Positions 18,439 to 27,758 of a DNA stretch of 54,628 bases are shown piece after piece. The notes below the pieces were generated by a model. The model was not told the origin of the DNA, searched no databases, and saw nothing but the letters and a program-made list of their open reading frames with translations. The stretch is from contig JAUZNZ010000014.1 in assembly GCA_030706735.1 (NCBI GenBank), forward strand, positions 1-54,628, given 5' to 3'. Source of the DNA: Bacteroidota bacterium. GTDB taxonomy: Bacteria > Bacteroidota > Bacteroidia > Chitinophagales > Chitinophagaceae. The number at the start of each line of letters is the position of its first letter. Position 1 is the stretch's first letter. The position numbers and the translations under genes are program-made.

Positions 18439-19935
18439 ATGACACATATGAAACGTAGAAGATTCCTCCGGCATGGTACGCTGGCGACGGCAGGGGCACT
18501 GATTGCCGGAACAACAGCAAGAGCAGCGGGAGGCCTGGTGACCAATGCCGCCTTCGCACAGGGATTTCCGGTGGTCCGGATACCGGAGGCGAACCGCCGG
18601 TTCAAAAGCGCGGCCGTCGAAAAGGCGATCCACGAGGTGGGCACCAATATCGGCAATAAAGAGATCGCCTGGTTGTTCAACAATTGTTTTCCAAACACCC
18701 TGGATACGACGGTGGATTTCAGCATGGTGAATGGCAGGCCCGATACCTATGTGATCACGGGAGACATCGACGCCATGTGGCTAAGGGACAGCAGTGCGCA
18801 GGTCTGGCCCTACCTCTCCTTTTGCAAGGAGGACAAGGACTTGCAGCAATTGATCCGGGGCGTGATCCACAGGCAGGTGAAGTGCATTTTAAAAGACCCG
18901 TATGCGAACGCTTTTTATAAAGACGATACCCGGATAAGCGAATGGGCGAAAACCGATATCACCGATATGAAACCCGGCATCCATGAACGGAAATGGGAGA
19001 TCGACAGCCTCTGTTACCCCATCCGCCTGGCCCGCGGTTATTGGGAGGTCACCGGGGACCCGTCCTGCTTCGATGCGGATTGGATCGGCGCGATGAAAAA
19101 GATCCTGCAAACCTTCCGCGCACAGCAGCGAAAAGACAGCCAGGGTACCTATACCTTTCAGCGCAATACGGCCTGGGCCACGGATGGCGTGCCCCTGGGC
19201 GGCTATGGGTATCCCACGCGCAAGGTCGGCCTGATCCACTCGATGTTCCGGCCAAGCGATGACGCAACGATCTTTCCTTTTCTCATTCCCTCGAACCTTT
19301 TTGCGCTGAGCAGCCTCCGGGATCTGCGCAGCCTGCTGCAATCGCTCAAGGTCGGGCCGGAGCTTGCCAACCCGTGTTTTGCCCTGGAGACGGAGCTGAT
19401 CGATGCGTTGAATGAGCATGCGATCGTCACGCATCCTACGTACGGCGAAGTGTTCGCCTATGAGGCCGACGGATTCGGGAATCATACCCTGATGGACGAT
19501 GCCAATGTACCCAGCCTGCTGGCCTTGCCTTACCTCCAGTCGGCGTTGTTTGCGGGCGATCTGTCGGTGCTGAATACCGACAAGCGCGGATATACGGTCT
19601 ATCAGAATACGCGAAGGATGTTGCTGAGCGGATCGAATCCATTCTTTTTCAAGGGGAGCGCCGGCGAGGGGATCGGCGGACCGCATGCAGGCCTGGACAT
19701 GATCTGGCCGTTGAGCATCATCATCCGCGGGCTGACGAGCCGCGATCCGCAGGAGATCAGCGTGTGCCTGAAGATGCTTCAGCGCAGTCATGCCGGGACA
19801 GGCTTCATGCATGAGTCCTTCCATAAAGACGACGCCTCGAAGTTCACGCGAAAATGGTTCGCCTGGGCAAATACCCTGTTCGGAGAGTTCGTTTGGAAGG
19901 TCTACCGGGAAAGGCCGGTGCTGTTGAATGCATGA
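18439..19935 (+). CDS. Glycoside hydrolase family 125 (exo-alpha-1,6-mannosidase)
   Basis: A 498-residue inverting glycosidase of the former DUF1237 family, which removes alpha-1,6-mannose. The N-terminus MKRRRFLRHGTLATAGALIAG looks like a twin-arginine signal (start at 18439, or ATG 18448 three codons later). The family block TGDIDAMWLRDSSAQVWPYL is intact, as are WEIDSLCYPIRLARGYWEVTG, YGYPTRKVGLIHSMFRPSDD and the C-terminal GLDMIWPLSIIIRGLTS and ESFHKDDASKFTRKWFAWAN. It begins 5 bases after the permease stop. Together with the GH92 gene 30 kb away, it points to use of fungal or N-glycan mannans. Confidence 0.93.
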   Translation: MTHMKRRRFLRHGTLATAGALIAGTTARAAGGLVTNAAFAQGFPVVRIPEANRRFKSAAVEKAIHEVGTNIGNKEIAWLFNNCFPNTLDTTVDFSMVNGRPDTYVITGDIDAMWLRDSSAQVWPYLSFCKEDKDLQQLIRGVIHRQVKCILKDPYANAFYKDDTRISEWAKTDITDMKPGIHERKWEIDSLCYPIRLARGYWEVTGDPSCFDADWIGAMKKILQTFRAQQRKDSQGTYTFQRNTAWATDGVPLGGYGYPTRKVGLIHSMFRPSDDATIFPFLIPSNLFALSSLRDLRSLLQSLKVGPELANPCFALETELIDALNEHAIVTHPTYGEVFAYEADGFGNHTLMDDANVPSLLALPYLQSALFAGDLSVLNTDKRGYTVYQNTRRMLLSGSNPFFFKGSAGEGIGGPHAGLDMIWPLSIIIRGLTSRDPQEISVCLKMLQRSHAGTGFMHESFHKDDASKFTRKWFAWANTLFGEFVWKVYRERPVLLNA

Positions 19936-19962
19936 ATCACGCCCGCGCGCAGCCGGCAAGTC

Positions 19963-21240
19963 TCAGCCGACCCGGACAAGGTAGTAGTTCTTCTTTCCCT
20001 TTTGGACGAGAATGTATTTTTGGTGCAGGAGCAGGTCCCCGGTCAGGGAGAATTGCGGGCTGTCGATCTTCCTGCGGTTGATGCTGATGCCGCCGTTCTG
20101 GACCAACTTACGGGCCTCTCCCTTGCTTGGCAGGATGCCGCATTCTGCCAGGAAACTGACCACGTCGATCCCCGCCCCGATCTTATCCGCGGGAAAGTCG
20201 AATTTGGCGATGCCTTCGATGGATTCGAGGTCCTCGACGCTAAGTGATTCCGCCGGTGCGCTCTGGTCGGCAAAGATCTTTTCCGTCGTCGCGATAGCCG
20301 ATTGATATCCCGCCTGTCCATGAACGAATTCGGTGACTTCGCGGGCCAGGCTCTTTTGGAGCGCCCTGGCTCCGGGATCTGCGCGCTGTTGTACAAGCAG
20401 TGCCTCAATGGAATCGCGGGACAGGAAGGTAAAGATCCGGATCCATTTTTCCGCATCGGCATCGGTGGCATTCAGCCAGAATTGATAGAACTGATAAGGC
20501 GAGGTCTTATCGGGGTCGAGCCATACATTCCCTTTTTCGGTCTTGCCGAACTTGCCTCCGTCCGCCTTGGTGATCAGGGGACAAGTAAAGGCAAACGCTT
20601 CCCCGGAGGATTTCCTCCGTATCAGTTCCGTACCCGTCGTGATATTTCCCCATTGGTCGCTACCCCCCATTTGCAACTTGCATTGCTTATGGGTATATAA
20701 CCAGTAAAAATCATATCCCTGCACCAGCTGATAGGTGAATTCCGTAAAACTCATCCCATTTTCGCTATCCAACCGACGCCGCACGCTATCCTTGGCACTC
20801 ATATAATTCACCGTAATATGTTTCCCTACGTCCCGGATAAATTGGAGGAAGGTCATGTTCCTGAACCAATCGTAATTATTCGCCATTTCGGCGGCATTGG
20901 GAAGGGAAGGGCTGAAGTCGAGGTATTTCTCCAATTGCCGCTGAACGCAGGCCAGGTTGTGGTTAAGCGTTTCTTCACTCAGGAGGTTCCGCTCCTCGCT
21001 TTTCCCACTTGGATCGCCAACCATGCCCGTAGCCCCTCCCACAAGCGCAATGGGCTTATGACCAGCCTTTTGCAGATGAACTAACAGGAGGATGGGCACG
21101 AGACTGCCGATATGCAGGCTGTCCGCGGTCGGGTCGAAGCCGATATAGCCTGCCGTCCGCTCTTTGGCCAGTTGCTCCCTGGTGCCGGGCATGATATCCT
21201 GGATCATGCCCCTCCACGTCAATTCCTCGATTAGATCCAT
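19963..21240 (-). CDS. tyrS: Tyrosyl-tRNA synthetase
   Basis: A 425-residue class I synthetase. The HIGH-like motif appears as DSLHIGSLVPIL, tyrosine-pocket residues in YQLVQGYDFYWL and GGSDQWGNI, and the KMSKS-like loop as KFGKTEKG. A C-terminal S4-like domain (LVQNGGISINRRKI ... DLLLHQKYILVQKGKK) binds tRNA. The length is normal. It converges on the GH125 gene with 27 bases between stops. A TAnnTTTG box lies about 60 bases upstream. Confidence 0.97.
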   Translation of the reverse strand: MDLIEELTWRGMIQDIMPGTREQLAKERTAGYIGFDPTADSLHIGSLVPILLLVHLQKAGHKPIALVGGATGMVGDPSGKSEERNLLSEETLNHNLACVQRQLEKYLDFSPSLPNAAEMANNYDWFRNMTFLQFIRDVGKHITVNYMSAKDSVRRRLDSENGMSFTEFTYQLVQGYDFYWLYTHKQCKLQMGGSDQWGNITTGTELIRRKSSGEAFAFTCPLITKADGGKFGKTEKGNVWLDPDKTSPYQFYQFWLNATDADAEKWIRIFTFLSRDSIEALLVQQRADPGARALQKSLAREVTEFVHGQAGYQSAIATTEKIFADQSAPAESLSVEDLESIEGIAKFDFPADKIGAGIDVVSFLAECGILPSKGEARKLVQNGGISINRRKIDSPQFSLTGDLLLHQKYILVQKGKKNYYLVRVG

Positions 21241-21299
21241 GTCGAACTCAACGATTTATTCTTATTCTTAATACGTTTGTAATGACCGTCCGCCGCGAG

Positions 21300-21307
21300 C
21301 AAAAATA
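21300..21307 (-). promoter_or_regulatory. -7 promoter element (TATTTTTG) of tyrS
   Basis: On the minus strand TATTTTTG matches TAnnTTTG, 59 bases before the tyrS start. The rest of 21241-21510 shows no gene and no clear promoter for the PorV-like gene. Confidence 0.45.
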
Positions 21308-21510
21308 ATGGATTCCCGTTAGTTTACTCTTAACGTCGCCAGGAAAGCCTTTTTGGTACAATATTCTGAATAAAAGGACGTTAGAAAAACCAGGTCCGTC
21401 CTGCTCCACAGCGCAACCGAAGGGGGGAATTTCTCGTAGTTAAGGGGAGCGGCCTGGCATCAGATCCATACCTCTGAAAGCATTCCGTAGAAATACCATA
21501 ACATTGGCTT

Positions 21511-22629
21511 ATGTTGGCAAAAATGTACTCCTTTTTAACCGTAGTCGGGCTATTCTGTTGTCTTGCCGCAAACGCGCAGTTCCTAAAATATTCCAATGAA
21601 TTCCTGAATATCGGGGCAGGGGCCCGGGGCATGGCCATGGGGGGCGCCCAGGTCGCCTCCGTCACGGATGGCACCGCTGGCTACTGGAACCCGGCGGCGC
21701 TGGTGAACGTAAAGGACAATCCCCAGCTGAACCTGATGCATGCCGAATACTATGCGGGCATCGGCAAATATGACTTCGCCAACCTGGTACTCCCTCTCAA
21801 AGACAATAAAAGGACCCTGGGGCTGACCCTGCTCCGGTTCGCCGTCGACGATATCCCGAATACGGTTTTTTTGGTGCAGCCGGACGGCTCCGTCAACTAT
21901 AACAACGTAACCTCGTTTTCTTCCGCGGACTATGCATTCATCATTTCGCTGGCCCAGCAGGTCGACCTGAAGGGAGGCACCAGGATGAATGTAGGGGTTA
22001 ATACGAAGATCATCCGCCGCGTCGCAGGGAGTTTCGCTTCCGCATGGGGATTCGGTTTCGACGGCGGAGCCCAGTTTGTCGGTAAACGCTGGAAGCTCGG
22101 TATCGTGGCCAAAGACGTGACCACTACCTTCAATGCCTGGTCCTTCAATCTCGACGAAGAGATGAAACAGATCTTTACGCTAACGGGCAACGAGATCCCG
22201 GTTAAATCCACGGAGCTGACGGCCCCTCAGCTGATCCTGGGAGGTTCGTATAATTTCCGCATCACAAAAAAGATCAGCCTCCTCGCAGAGGCCGATCTGG
22301 ACGTGACCTTCGATGGCAAGCGCAATACCGTCATCAGTTCCAATCCGGTGAGTGTCGACCCCAAACTGGGACTGGAGCTGGCATTCAAAGACGTTTTCTT
22401 CGTGCGGGCCGGGGTCAACAATTTTCAACAGGCGCTCGACGACAAGGACACGACCAACCAAAAGAAGCTCTGGGTCTATCAGCCCAGCCTGGGCGCTGGA
22501 TTCAAGGTCGGGGACGTGCAGATCGACTATGCGTTCACCAACCTCGCCAATCAGTCGGCGCCCTTGTATACGCATGTGTTCTCGTTGCGGATCGACCTGA
22601 AAAGAAAGGAAAAGAGCGCAAAGCGATAA
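21511..22629 (+). CDS. PorV/PorQ-family outer-membrane barrel (T9SS)
   Basis: A 372-residue outer-membrane beta-barrel with a signal peptide (MYSFLTVVGLFCCLAANAQ; start at 21511 or ATG 21523). The mature N-terminus LKYSNEFLNIGAGARGMAMGGA followed by DGTAGYWNPAAL is the PorV/PorQ hallmark. PorV proteins carry T9SS cargo from the translocon to the sortase at the cell surface. The gene lies 44 bases upstream of a PorU-like sortase and is surely co-transcribed with it. This pair-type copy is probably distinct from the main porV/porU genes; proving that needs the rest of the genome. Confidence 0.88.
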   Translation: MLAKMYSFLTVVGLFCCLAANAQFLKYSNEFLNIGAGARGMAMGGAQVASVTDGTAGYWNPAALVNVKDNPQLNLMHAEYYAGIGKYDFANLVLPLKDNKRTLGLTLLRFAVDDIPNTVFLVQPDGSVNYNNVTSFSSADYAFIISLAQQVDLKGGTRMNVGVNTKIIRRVAGSFASAWGFGFDGGAQFVGKRWKLGIVAKDVTTTFNAWSFNLDEEMKQIFTLTGNEIPVKSTELTAPQLILGGSYNFRITKKISLLAEADLDVTFDGKRNTVISSNPVSVDPKLGLELAFKDVFFVRAGVNNFQQALDDKDTTNQKKLWVYQPSLGAGFKVGDVQIDYAFTNLANQSAPLYTHVFSLRIDLKRKEKSAKR

Positions 22630-22673
22630 AAAACCTTACGATCATTATCCTATTGATAACTGAAAAAAAAAGC

Positions 22674-25600
22674 ATGAAACGATTTTTTACTATAGCACTT
22701 ATCCTCGTAACGACGGGAGTTTTCGCCCAGAGTTACAACAACGAGTGGATCGATTATAGTAAGACCTACTATAAATTCAAGATCGCCGCTAACGGCGTCT
22801 GTCGCATCCCTCAACCGACTCGGGCCGCGGCCGGACTGGGCAGCATCCCCGCCCAAAGCTTCCAGTTGTTCCGTAACGGACAGGAGGTCCCGATCTACAC
22901 GACGGTGCCCAATGGCGCGCTCGGCCCGTCCGATTACATCGAATTCTGGGGAAGGATGAATGACGGCGCGCCGGACAATCCCCTTTATCGCGTCTCATCC
23001 AGCCAGCATACGCAACATTGGAGCCTCGAAACGGATACGGCTGTCTATTTCCTGACGGTGAACCCAGCAGGAACGCCCTTCCACTATCAACAAACGACAA
23101 ACGATACGACCGGTACGCCGCTGACGGTGGAACCGTATTTCATGCACAAGGCCGGGACCTATTTTCATTCCCAGATCAATCCGGGATTTGCGCAGGACCT
23201 GGGCGAATATGTTTATTCCTCCTCGTATGATATCGGCGAGTACTGGTCCTCTGCCTTCATTACCCCGGCAGGCCCGCTTTCCGATAATCAGAGCAACCTC
23301 TTCGTATATTCCGGCGGACCTTCAGCCACCTTGCAATTTGGCATGAGCGGTTGCGCCAACAATGTCCGTTCGGTGCAGGTGAGCCTGAACAATACGATCG
23401 TCGTCGACACGGAAATGGACAGCTTCTATGACCTGCTGAACAGCAAATCGATCGCGCTCAGCCTGCTGACCTCCGGATCGGCCGCCCTGCAGTTCGCGAC
23501 CACCTGCGGCAATTCGACAGACCGCGCTGTCGCTTCATTCTATGAACTGACCTATCCCCGGCAATTCAATTTCGGGGGCCAACCTAATTTCTTTTTCGAA
23601 CTGCCGGCCAGGAGCAGCGGCTATTTTTTGAAGATCAGCAATTTCGGCACGTCGGGTTCCAATGTGCCTGTGCTTTATGACATGACCAATGGCTGGAGGT
23701 ATTCGGCGATCGTCGGTTCGGACGGGACCTTGTCCTTTCTGCTCGGAGGCTCAGCCGCTGCCAGGAAATTGGTCCTGGTAAATGAGGACCCCTCGCTGGT
23801 GCAAACGGTGACGAGTCTCGCTGCACCCAGGACCTTCATCAATTTCGCGAATTCTGCGAACCAGGGGAACTATATCATCATCAGCAGCCCGTTACTATAT
23901 ACCGGTTCCAGCGGCAATAACCCCGTCCAGGATTACCGTAGCTACCGTAATTCGATAGCGGGCGGGAATTTCAACGCGCACGTCTATGAGATCGATGAAC
24001 TGACGGACCAATTCGCGTTCGGCATCAAAAAGCATCCCCTGGCCATTCAGAATTTTCTCCGCTACGCCCGCGCAAACTTCGGCTCGAACAAGCCCCAGTA
24101 TGTGCTGCTCATGGGTCACGGGATGGTCTATTCGGATTATTACAACTATAGCGAAAAATCGCATGACCCGCTGGCTGACAAGCTGGACATCATTCCCACC
24201 TTCGGTTTCCCGGCTTCCGACAACAAATTGAGCGTCGATAATGGGGCGGGAGACGTACCCATTACGCCGATCGGCCGTTTGTCGGTGGTAGCGGGCACCG
24301 AGATCGAAACCTATCTGACGAAGGTGAAGGCCTATGAGTCGTTGCAGGCGACGGCTCCCAATACCGCGGACGGCCGGCTCTGGATGAAGAATGTGCTGCA
24401 TGTCACCGGAGCGAGCGAGGTGTTTCTCGGGAGTGTCCTGTGCAGCCACATGCTCGCCTATCAGCAGATCATTTCCGATACCTTGTACGGAGCCAATGTG
24501 ACCCTGCTCTGCGACGGGAATGCCTCGCAGGTGAGCCAGATCCCGGGTGACCAGATCTCCGCCCTGTTTTCCCAGGGCCTGAGCATGCTGACTTATTTCG
24601 GCCATTCGGCGAATACTTCGCTGGGATACAATCTGGACGATCCCACCGACTATTATAATCCCGGAAAATATCCGGTGTTCTACGTAAATGGCTGCGACGC
24701 CGGAGACTTCTACGTATATGACGCGCAACGTTTCAATACAAGCAAGACCCTGTCCGAGCTCTATGTGCTGGCTAAGGATCGCGGAGCGATCGCCTTCGTG
24801 GCCAGTTCGCACTTCGGGGTGGTCAATTACCTGGATCTCCTGCTCTCCTCGATGTATAACCTCATCAAGGGCGCCGACTATGGGAAACCGATCGGCATCA
24901 TCGAGAAGGATGCTTTCCAGGCCATGCTGAACGTCGTGCCGGGCGATTACTTCGGCCGCCTGCACGCCGAAGAAATGAACATCCATGGCGACCCTTACCT
25001 GCGATTGAACCAGGAGGCGCTGCCCGACTACGATATCGAACAGTCGATGCTGCAGGTCAGCCCCAGCTTCATATCGGTAAGCAGTCAGCCCTTTGCCGTG
25101 AATGTCAAATGGGTCAATCTCGGACGGGCCGTAAGAGATTCGATCACCATTGTGGTCACACGCACCTATCCCGATGGAACTTCCGTCACGCTGCTGAGGA
25201 AGAGGGTCCGGGGGACCGATTTTGCGGATTCCCTGCAAATGTATGTGCCGATCCAGCAGATCCGTGACAAAGGAAACAATAAGATCACCGTAACGATCAA
25301 TTCAGACAATGACGTGACGGAGGTCACCAGGGCAAACAATACCGTGTCCACGAGTTTCGTGATCTATGAGAACGAGGCCACCCCGGTATATCCCTACGAT
25401 TATGCGATCATCAATACGCCAACGTCCAAACTGATCGCCTCTACGGCCAATCCATTGAGCCCCGTCCAGCAATATGTGATGGAGATCGATACGACGCAGT
25501 TGTTCAACTCCGGTCTAAAGGTCGATAAGTTCCTCACGCAGGTCGGCGGCGAGCTGGAGTTCGACCCGGGCATTACCTATATGGACAGCGTCGTTTATTA

Positions 25601-27758
25601 TTGGCGGGTGTCGCCGGTTCCGGCCAACGGCGGAACCTATCTCTGGGACAATGCCTCCTTTATATATATCGATCCGGCGCATAGTTCGACGGGTTCCGCG
25701 CAGGGACATTATTTCCAGCATCTTAGCTCCTCCGGCGACAGCATTACCCTGGCGGCCGGCCGGAAATGGGTTTTCGGCTCCACGAGCCATAGCGTGTACC
25801 AACGAAACGCCGTCTACCCGGATGGAGGGACTTTCGACAACGACTTCTCCGTAACCATCGATGGCAACGAATATATTCAGAGCGCCTGCGTAGGACAATC
25901 ACTAATTTTCAACGTCTTCGACCCCGTGACCATGCATGCCTGGAAGAATGTGGATGCGCTGGGGAACAATTTGCATATCGGCGGCAGCGGTTCGGCGAAT
26001 TGCTCTCCTTCCAGGAACTGGAACTTCGAATGGTCCTACATGTCTGCCGCAAACCGGGATCTGATGAGACGGTTCATGGACAGTATTCCCAATGGCACCT
26101 ACGTGACGATCAAAAATATCCCATTCGACTACCAGGGCGGCAACGTCTATGCCTCGACCTGGAAGGGCGATACCACGCTCTATGGCGTCGGGAACACGCT
26201 CTACGATCACCTCGTTTCCGCGGGCTTTGCAGCCATCGATTCGTTCTCGGAGCCCAGGTCCTTCGTGTTTATTTACAAGAAAGGCGATCCGACCTATCCC
26301 CCGCAATGGAAAATGTCGCAAGGCATTTTTGACCCGGTGGCCCTGGCCAGCGACTGTCCGACCCCGGTATACCTTGGATGGGTGGTATCGCCGCGCTTTG
26401 GACCGGCAAAGCAATGGAAACAGGTGCATTGGCGCGGGACCTCGCTGAGCACACCCGTCACCGATACGGCGGCCGTTCAGGTCATCGGCATCGATACGTT
26501 GGGTATCCCCGCGGTCTTGTACACCCTGAACAAGGCGAACCAGGATTTTGACATTTCGTCCGTCAACGCGGTCCAATATCCCTACATCCAATTGAAGATG
26601 ATCACGAGCGATTCCGTGCACGCGATCCCCTATCAATTGCAATACTGGCGCCTGAATTATCTGCCGGTGCCGGAAGGCGCGCTGGCGCCGAATCTCCTGC
26701 TGAAATCCAAGGACACGCTGGCGCTTGGCGAGCAACTTGAATTCGCCATCGCCTTCAAGAACGTGAGCATGTACAACTTCGACAGCATGCGGATCAAAAT
26801 GTATATATTGGACCGGAACAACGTGATGCACCTGGACACGCTGCCGCGCAAGAAGCCGCTGATCAGCGGAGACACGGTGATATTGGACTATTTCATCGAC
26901 ACGAAGAATTTCCCCGGCGCCAATACGATCTATGTCGATTTCAATCCGAATAACGACCAGCCGGAGCAATATACGTTCAACAACTTCATGTACAAGAATT
27001 TCTTCGTGCGGTATGACGCGACGAATCCTTTGCTGGACGTCACTTTCGACAACGTGCATATCCTGAATAACGACATCGTTTCCGCCAAACCGCATATCGA
27101 GATCAAGCTGAAAAGCAAATCGCCCTATGTCTTGCTGCAGGATACCTCCGAGATCTCGGTCCAGGTAAGATTCCCGGACGGGTCGCTGCACTCGTATAAT
27201 TTCAATAGCGATACCATGCGCTTCATACCTGCGACGAGCGGATCGGACAATACGGCCACCGTCGAGTTCAATCCGTCCTTCCTGAAGCAGATCAATCCCG
27301 CCGGAGATGTGTACGAACTCATCATCAACGGCAAAGATGGGTCGGGCAATCCGGCGGGAACCATTCCCTACCGGGTGGACTTCAAGGTCATCACCAAGCC
27401 TATGATCTCGAATATGCTGAACTATCCCAATCCATTTACGACCTCGACGGCCTTTGTATTCACGATCACGGGCACGGACGTCCCTCAGAATATCAAGATC
27501 CAGATCCTTACCATCACCGGGAAGATCGTGCGGGAGATCACGAAGGATGAGCTCGGGCCGCTGCATATCGGGACCAATGTGACGGAGTTCAAGTGGAACG
27601 GCACGGATATGTATGGCCAGCGATTGGCCAATGGAGTGTACCTTTACCATGTCATAACGAACCTGAACGGGAAGTCGCTCGACAAGTACTCGGCGTCGGG
27701 CGATAACACGGACCAGTTCTTCAATAACGGATACGGCAAAATGTATTTGATGAAATAA
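22674..27758 (+). CDS. PorU2-type T9SS C25 peptidase/sortase
   Basis: A 1694-residue secreted protein from ATG 22674, where the signal peptide MKRFFTIALILVTTGVFAQ begins; the ATG at 22653 is less likely. The gingipain-like C25 domain spans about residues 390-790. His 644 in YFGHSANTS and Cys 674 in VNGCDAGDFY are the expected catalytic dyad, so the enzyme is probably active. A CARDB-like beta domain (about 800-900) and long beta-rich modules follow, ending in a FlgD/T9SS type A-like segment (NYPNPFTTST ... GQRLANGVYLYHV). Family knowledge: PorU cleaves C-terminal signals and links cargo to A-LPS; PorU2 is a widespread, poorly studied paralogue. The next gene starts on its stop codon (TAATG). 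Confidence 0.9.
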   Translation: MKRFFTIALILVTTGVFAQSYNNEWIDYSKTYYKFKIAANGVCRIPQPTRAAAGLGSIPAQSFQLFRNGQEVPIYTTVPNGALGPSDYIEFWGRMNDGAPDNPLYRVSSSQHTQHWSLETDTAVYFLTVNPAGTPFHYQQTTNDTTGTPLTVEPYFMHKAGTYFHSQINPGFAQDLGEYVYSSSYDIGEYWSSAFITPAGPLSDNQSNLFVYSGGPSATLQFGMSGCANNVRSVQVSLNNTIVVDTEMDSFYDLLNSKSIALSLLTSGSAALQFATTCGNSTDRAVASFYELTYPRQFNFGGQPNFFFELPARSSGYFLKISNFGTSGSNVPVLYDMTNGWRYSAIVGSDGTLSFLLGGSAAARKLVLVNEDPSLVQTVTSLAAPRTFINFANSANQGNYIIISSPLLYTGSSGNNPVQDYRSYRNSIAGGNFNAHVYEIDELTDQFAFGIKKHPLAIQNFLRYARANFGSNKPQYVLLMGHGMVYSDYYNYSEKSHDPLADKLDIIPTFGFPASDNKLSVDNGAGDVPITPIGRLSVVAGTEIETYLTKVKAYESLQATAPNTADGRLWMKNVLHVTGASEVFLGSVLCSHMLAYQQIISDTLYGANVTLLCDGNASQVSQIPGDQISALFSQGLSMLTYFGHSANTSLGYNLDDPTDYYNPGKYPVFYVNGCDAGDFYVYDAQRFNTSKTLSELYVLAKDRGAIAFVASSHFGVVNYLDLLLSSMYNLIKGADYGKPIGIIEKDAFQAMLNVVPGDYFGRLHAEEMNIHGDPYLRLNQEALPDYDIEQSMLQVSPSFISVSSQPFAVNVKWVNLGRAVRDSITIVVTRTYPDGTSVTLLRKRVRGTDFADSLQMYVPIQQIRDKGNNKITVTINSDNDVTEVTRANNTVSTSFVIYENEATPVYPYDYAIINTPTSKLIASTANPLSPVQQYVMEIDTTQLFNSGLKVDKFLTQVGGELEFDPGITYMDSVVYYWRVSPVPANGGTYLWDNASFIYIDPAHSSTGSAQGHYFQHLSSSGDSITLAAGRKWVFGSTSHSVYQRNAVYPDGGTFDNDFSVTIDGNEYIQSACVGQSLIFNVFDPVTMHAWKNVDALGNNLHIGGSGSANCSPSRNWNFEWSYMSAANRDLMRRFMDSIPNGTYVTIKNIPFDYQGGNVYASTWKGDTTLYGVGNTLYDHLVSAGFAAIDSFSEPRSFVFIYKKGDPTYPPQWKMSQGIFDPVALASDCPTPVYLGWVVSPRFGPAKQWKQVHWRGTSLSTPVTDTAAVQVIGIDTLGIPAVLYTLNKANQDFDISSVNAVQYPYIQLKMITSDSVHAIPYQLQYWRLNYLPVPEGALAPNLLLKSKDTLALGEQLEFAIAFKNVSMYNFDSMRIKMYILDRNNVMHLDTLPRKKPLISGDTVILDYFIDTKNFPGANTIYVDFNPNNDQPEQYTFNNFMYKNFFVRYDATNPLLDVTFDNVHILNNDIVSAKPHIEIKLKSKSPYVLLQDTSEISVQVRFPDGSLHSYNFNSDTMRFIPATSGSDNTATVEFNPSFLKQINPAGDVYELIINGKDGSGNPAGTIPYRVDFKVITKPMISNMLNYPNPFTTSTAFVFTITGTDVPQNIKIQILTITGKIVREITKDELGPLHIGTNVTEFKWNGTDMYGQRLANGVYLYHVITNLNGKSLDKYSASGDNTDQFFNNGYGKMYLMK

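Noticed and set aside
25902-27650. 582-codon open frame on the minus strand
   Set aside because: It lies fully antisense to the PorU2 gene; long antisense frames arise from GC-rich third positions, and the translation has no domain, only low-complexity charged sequence.
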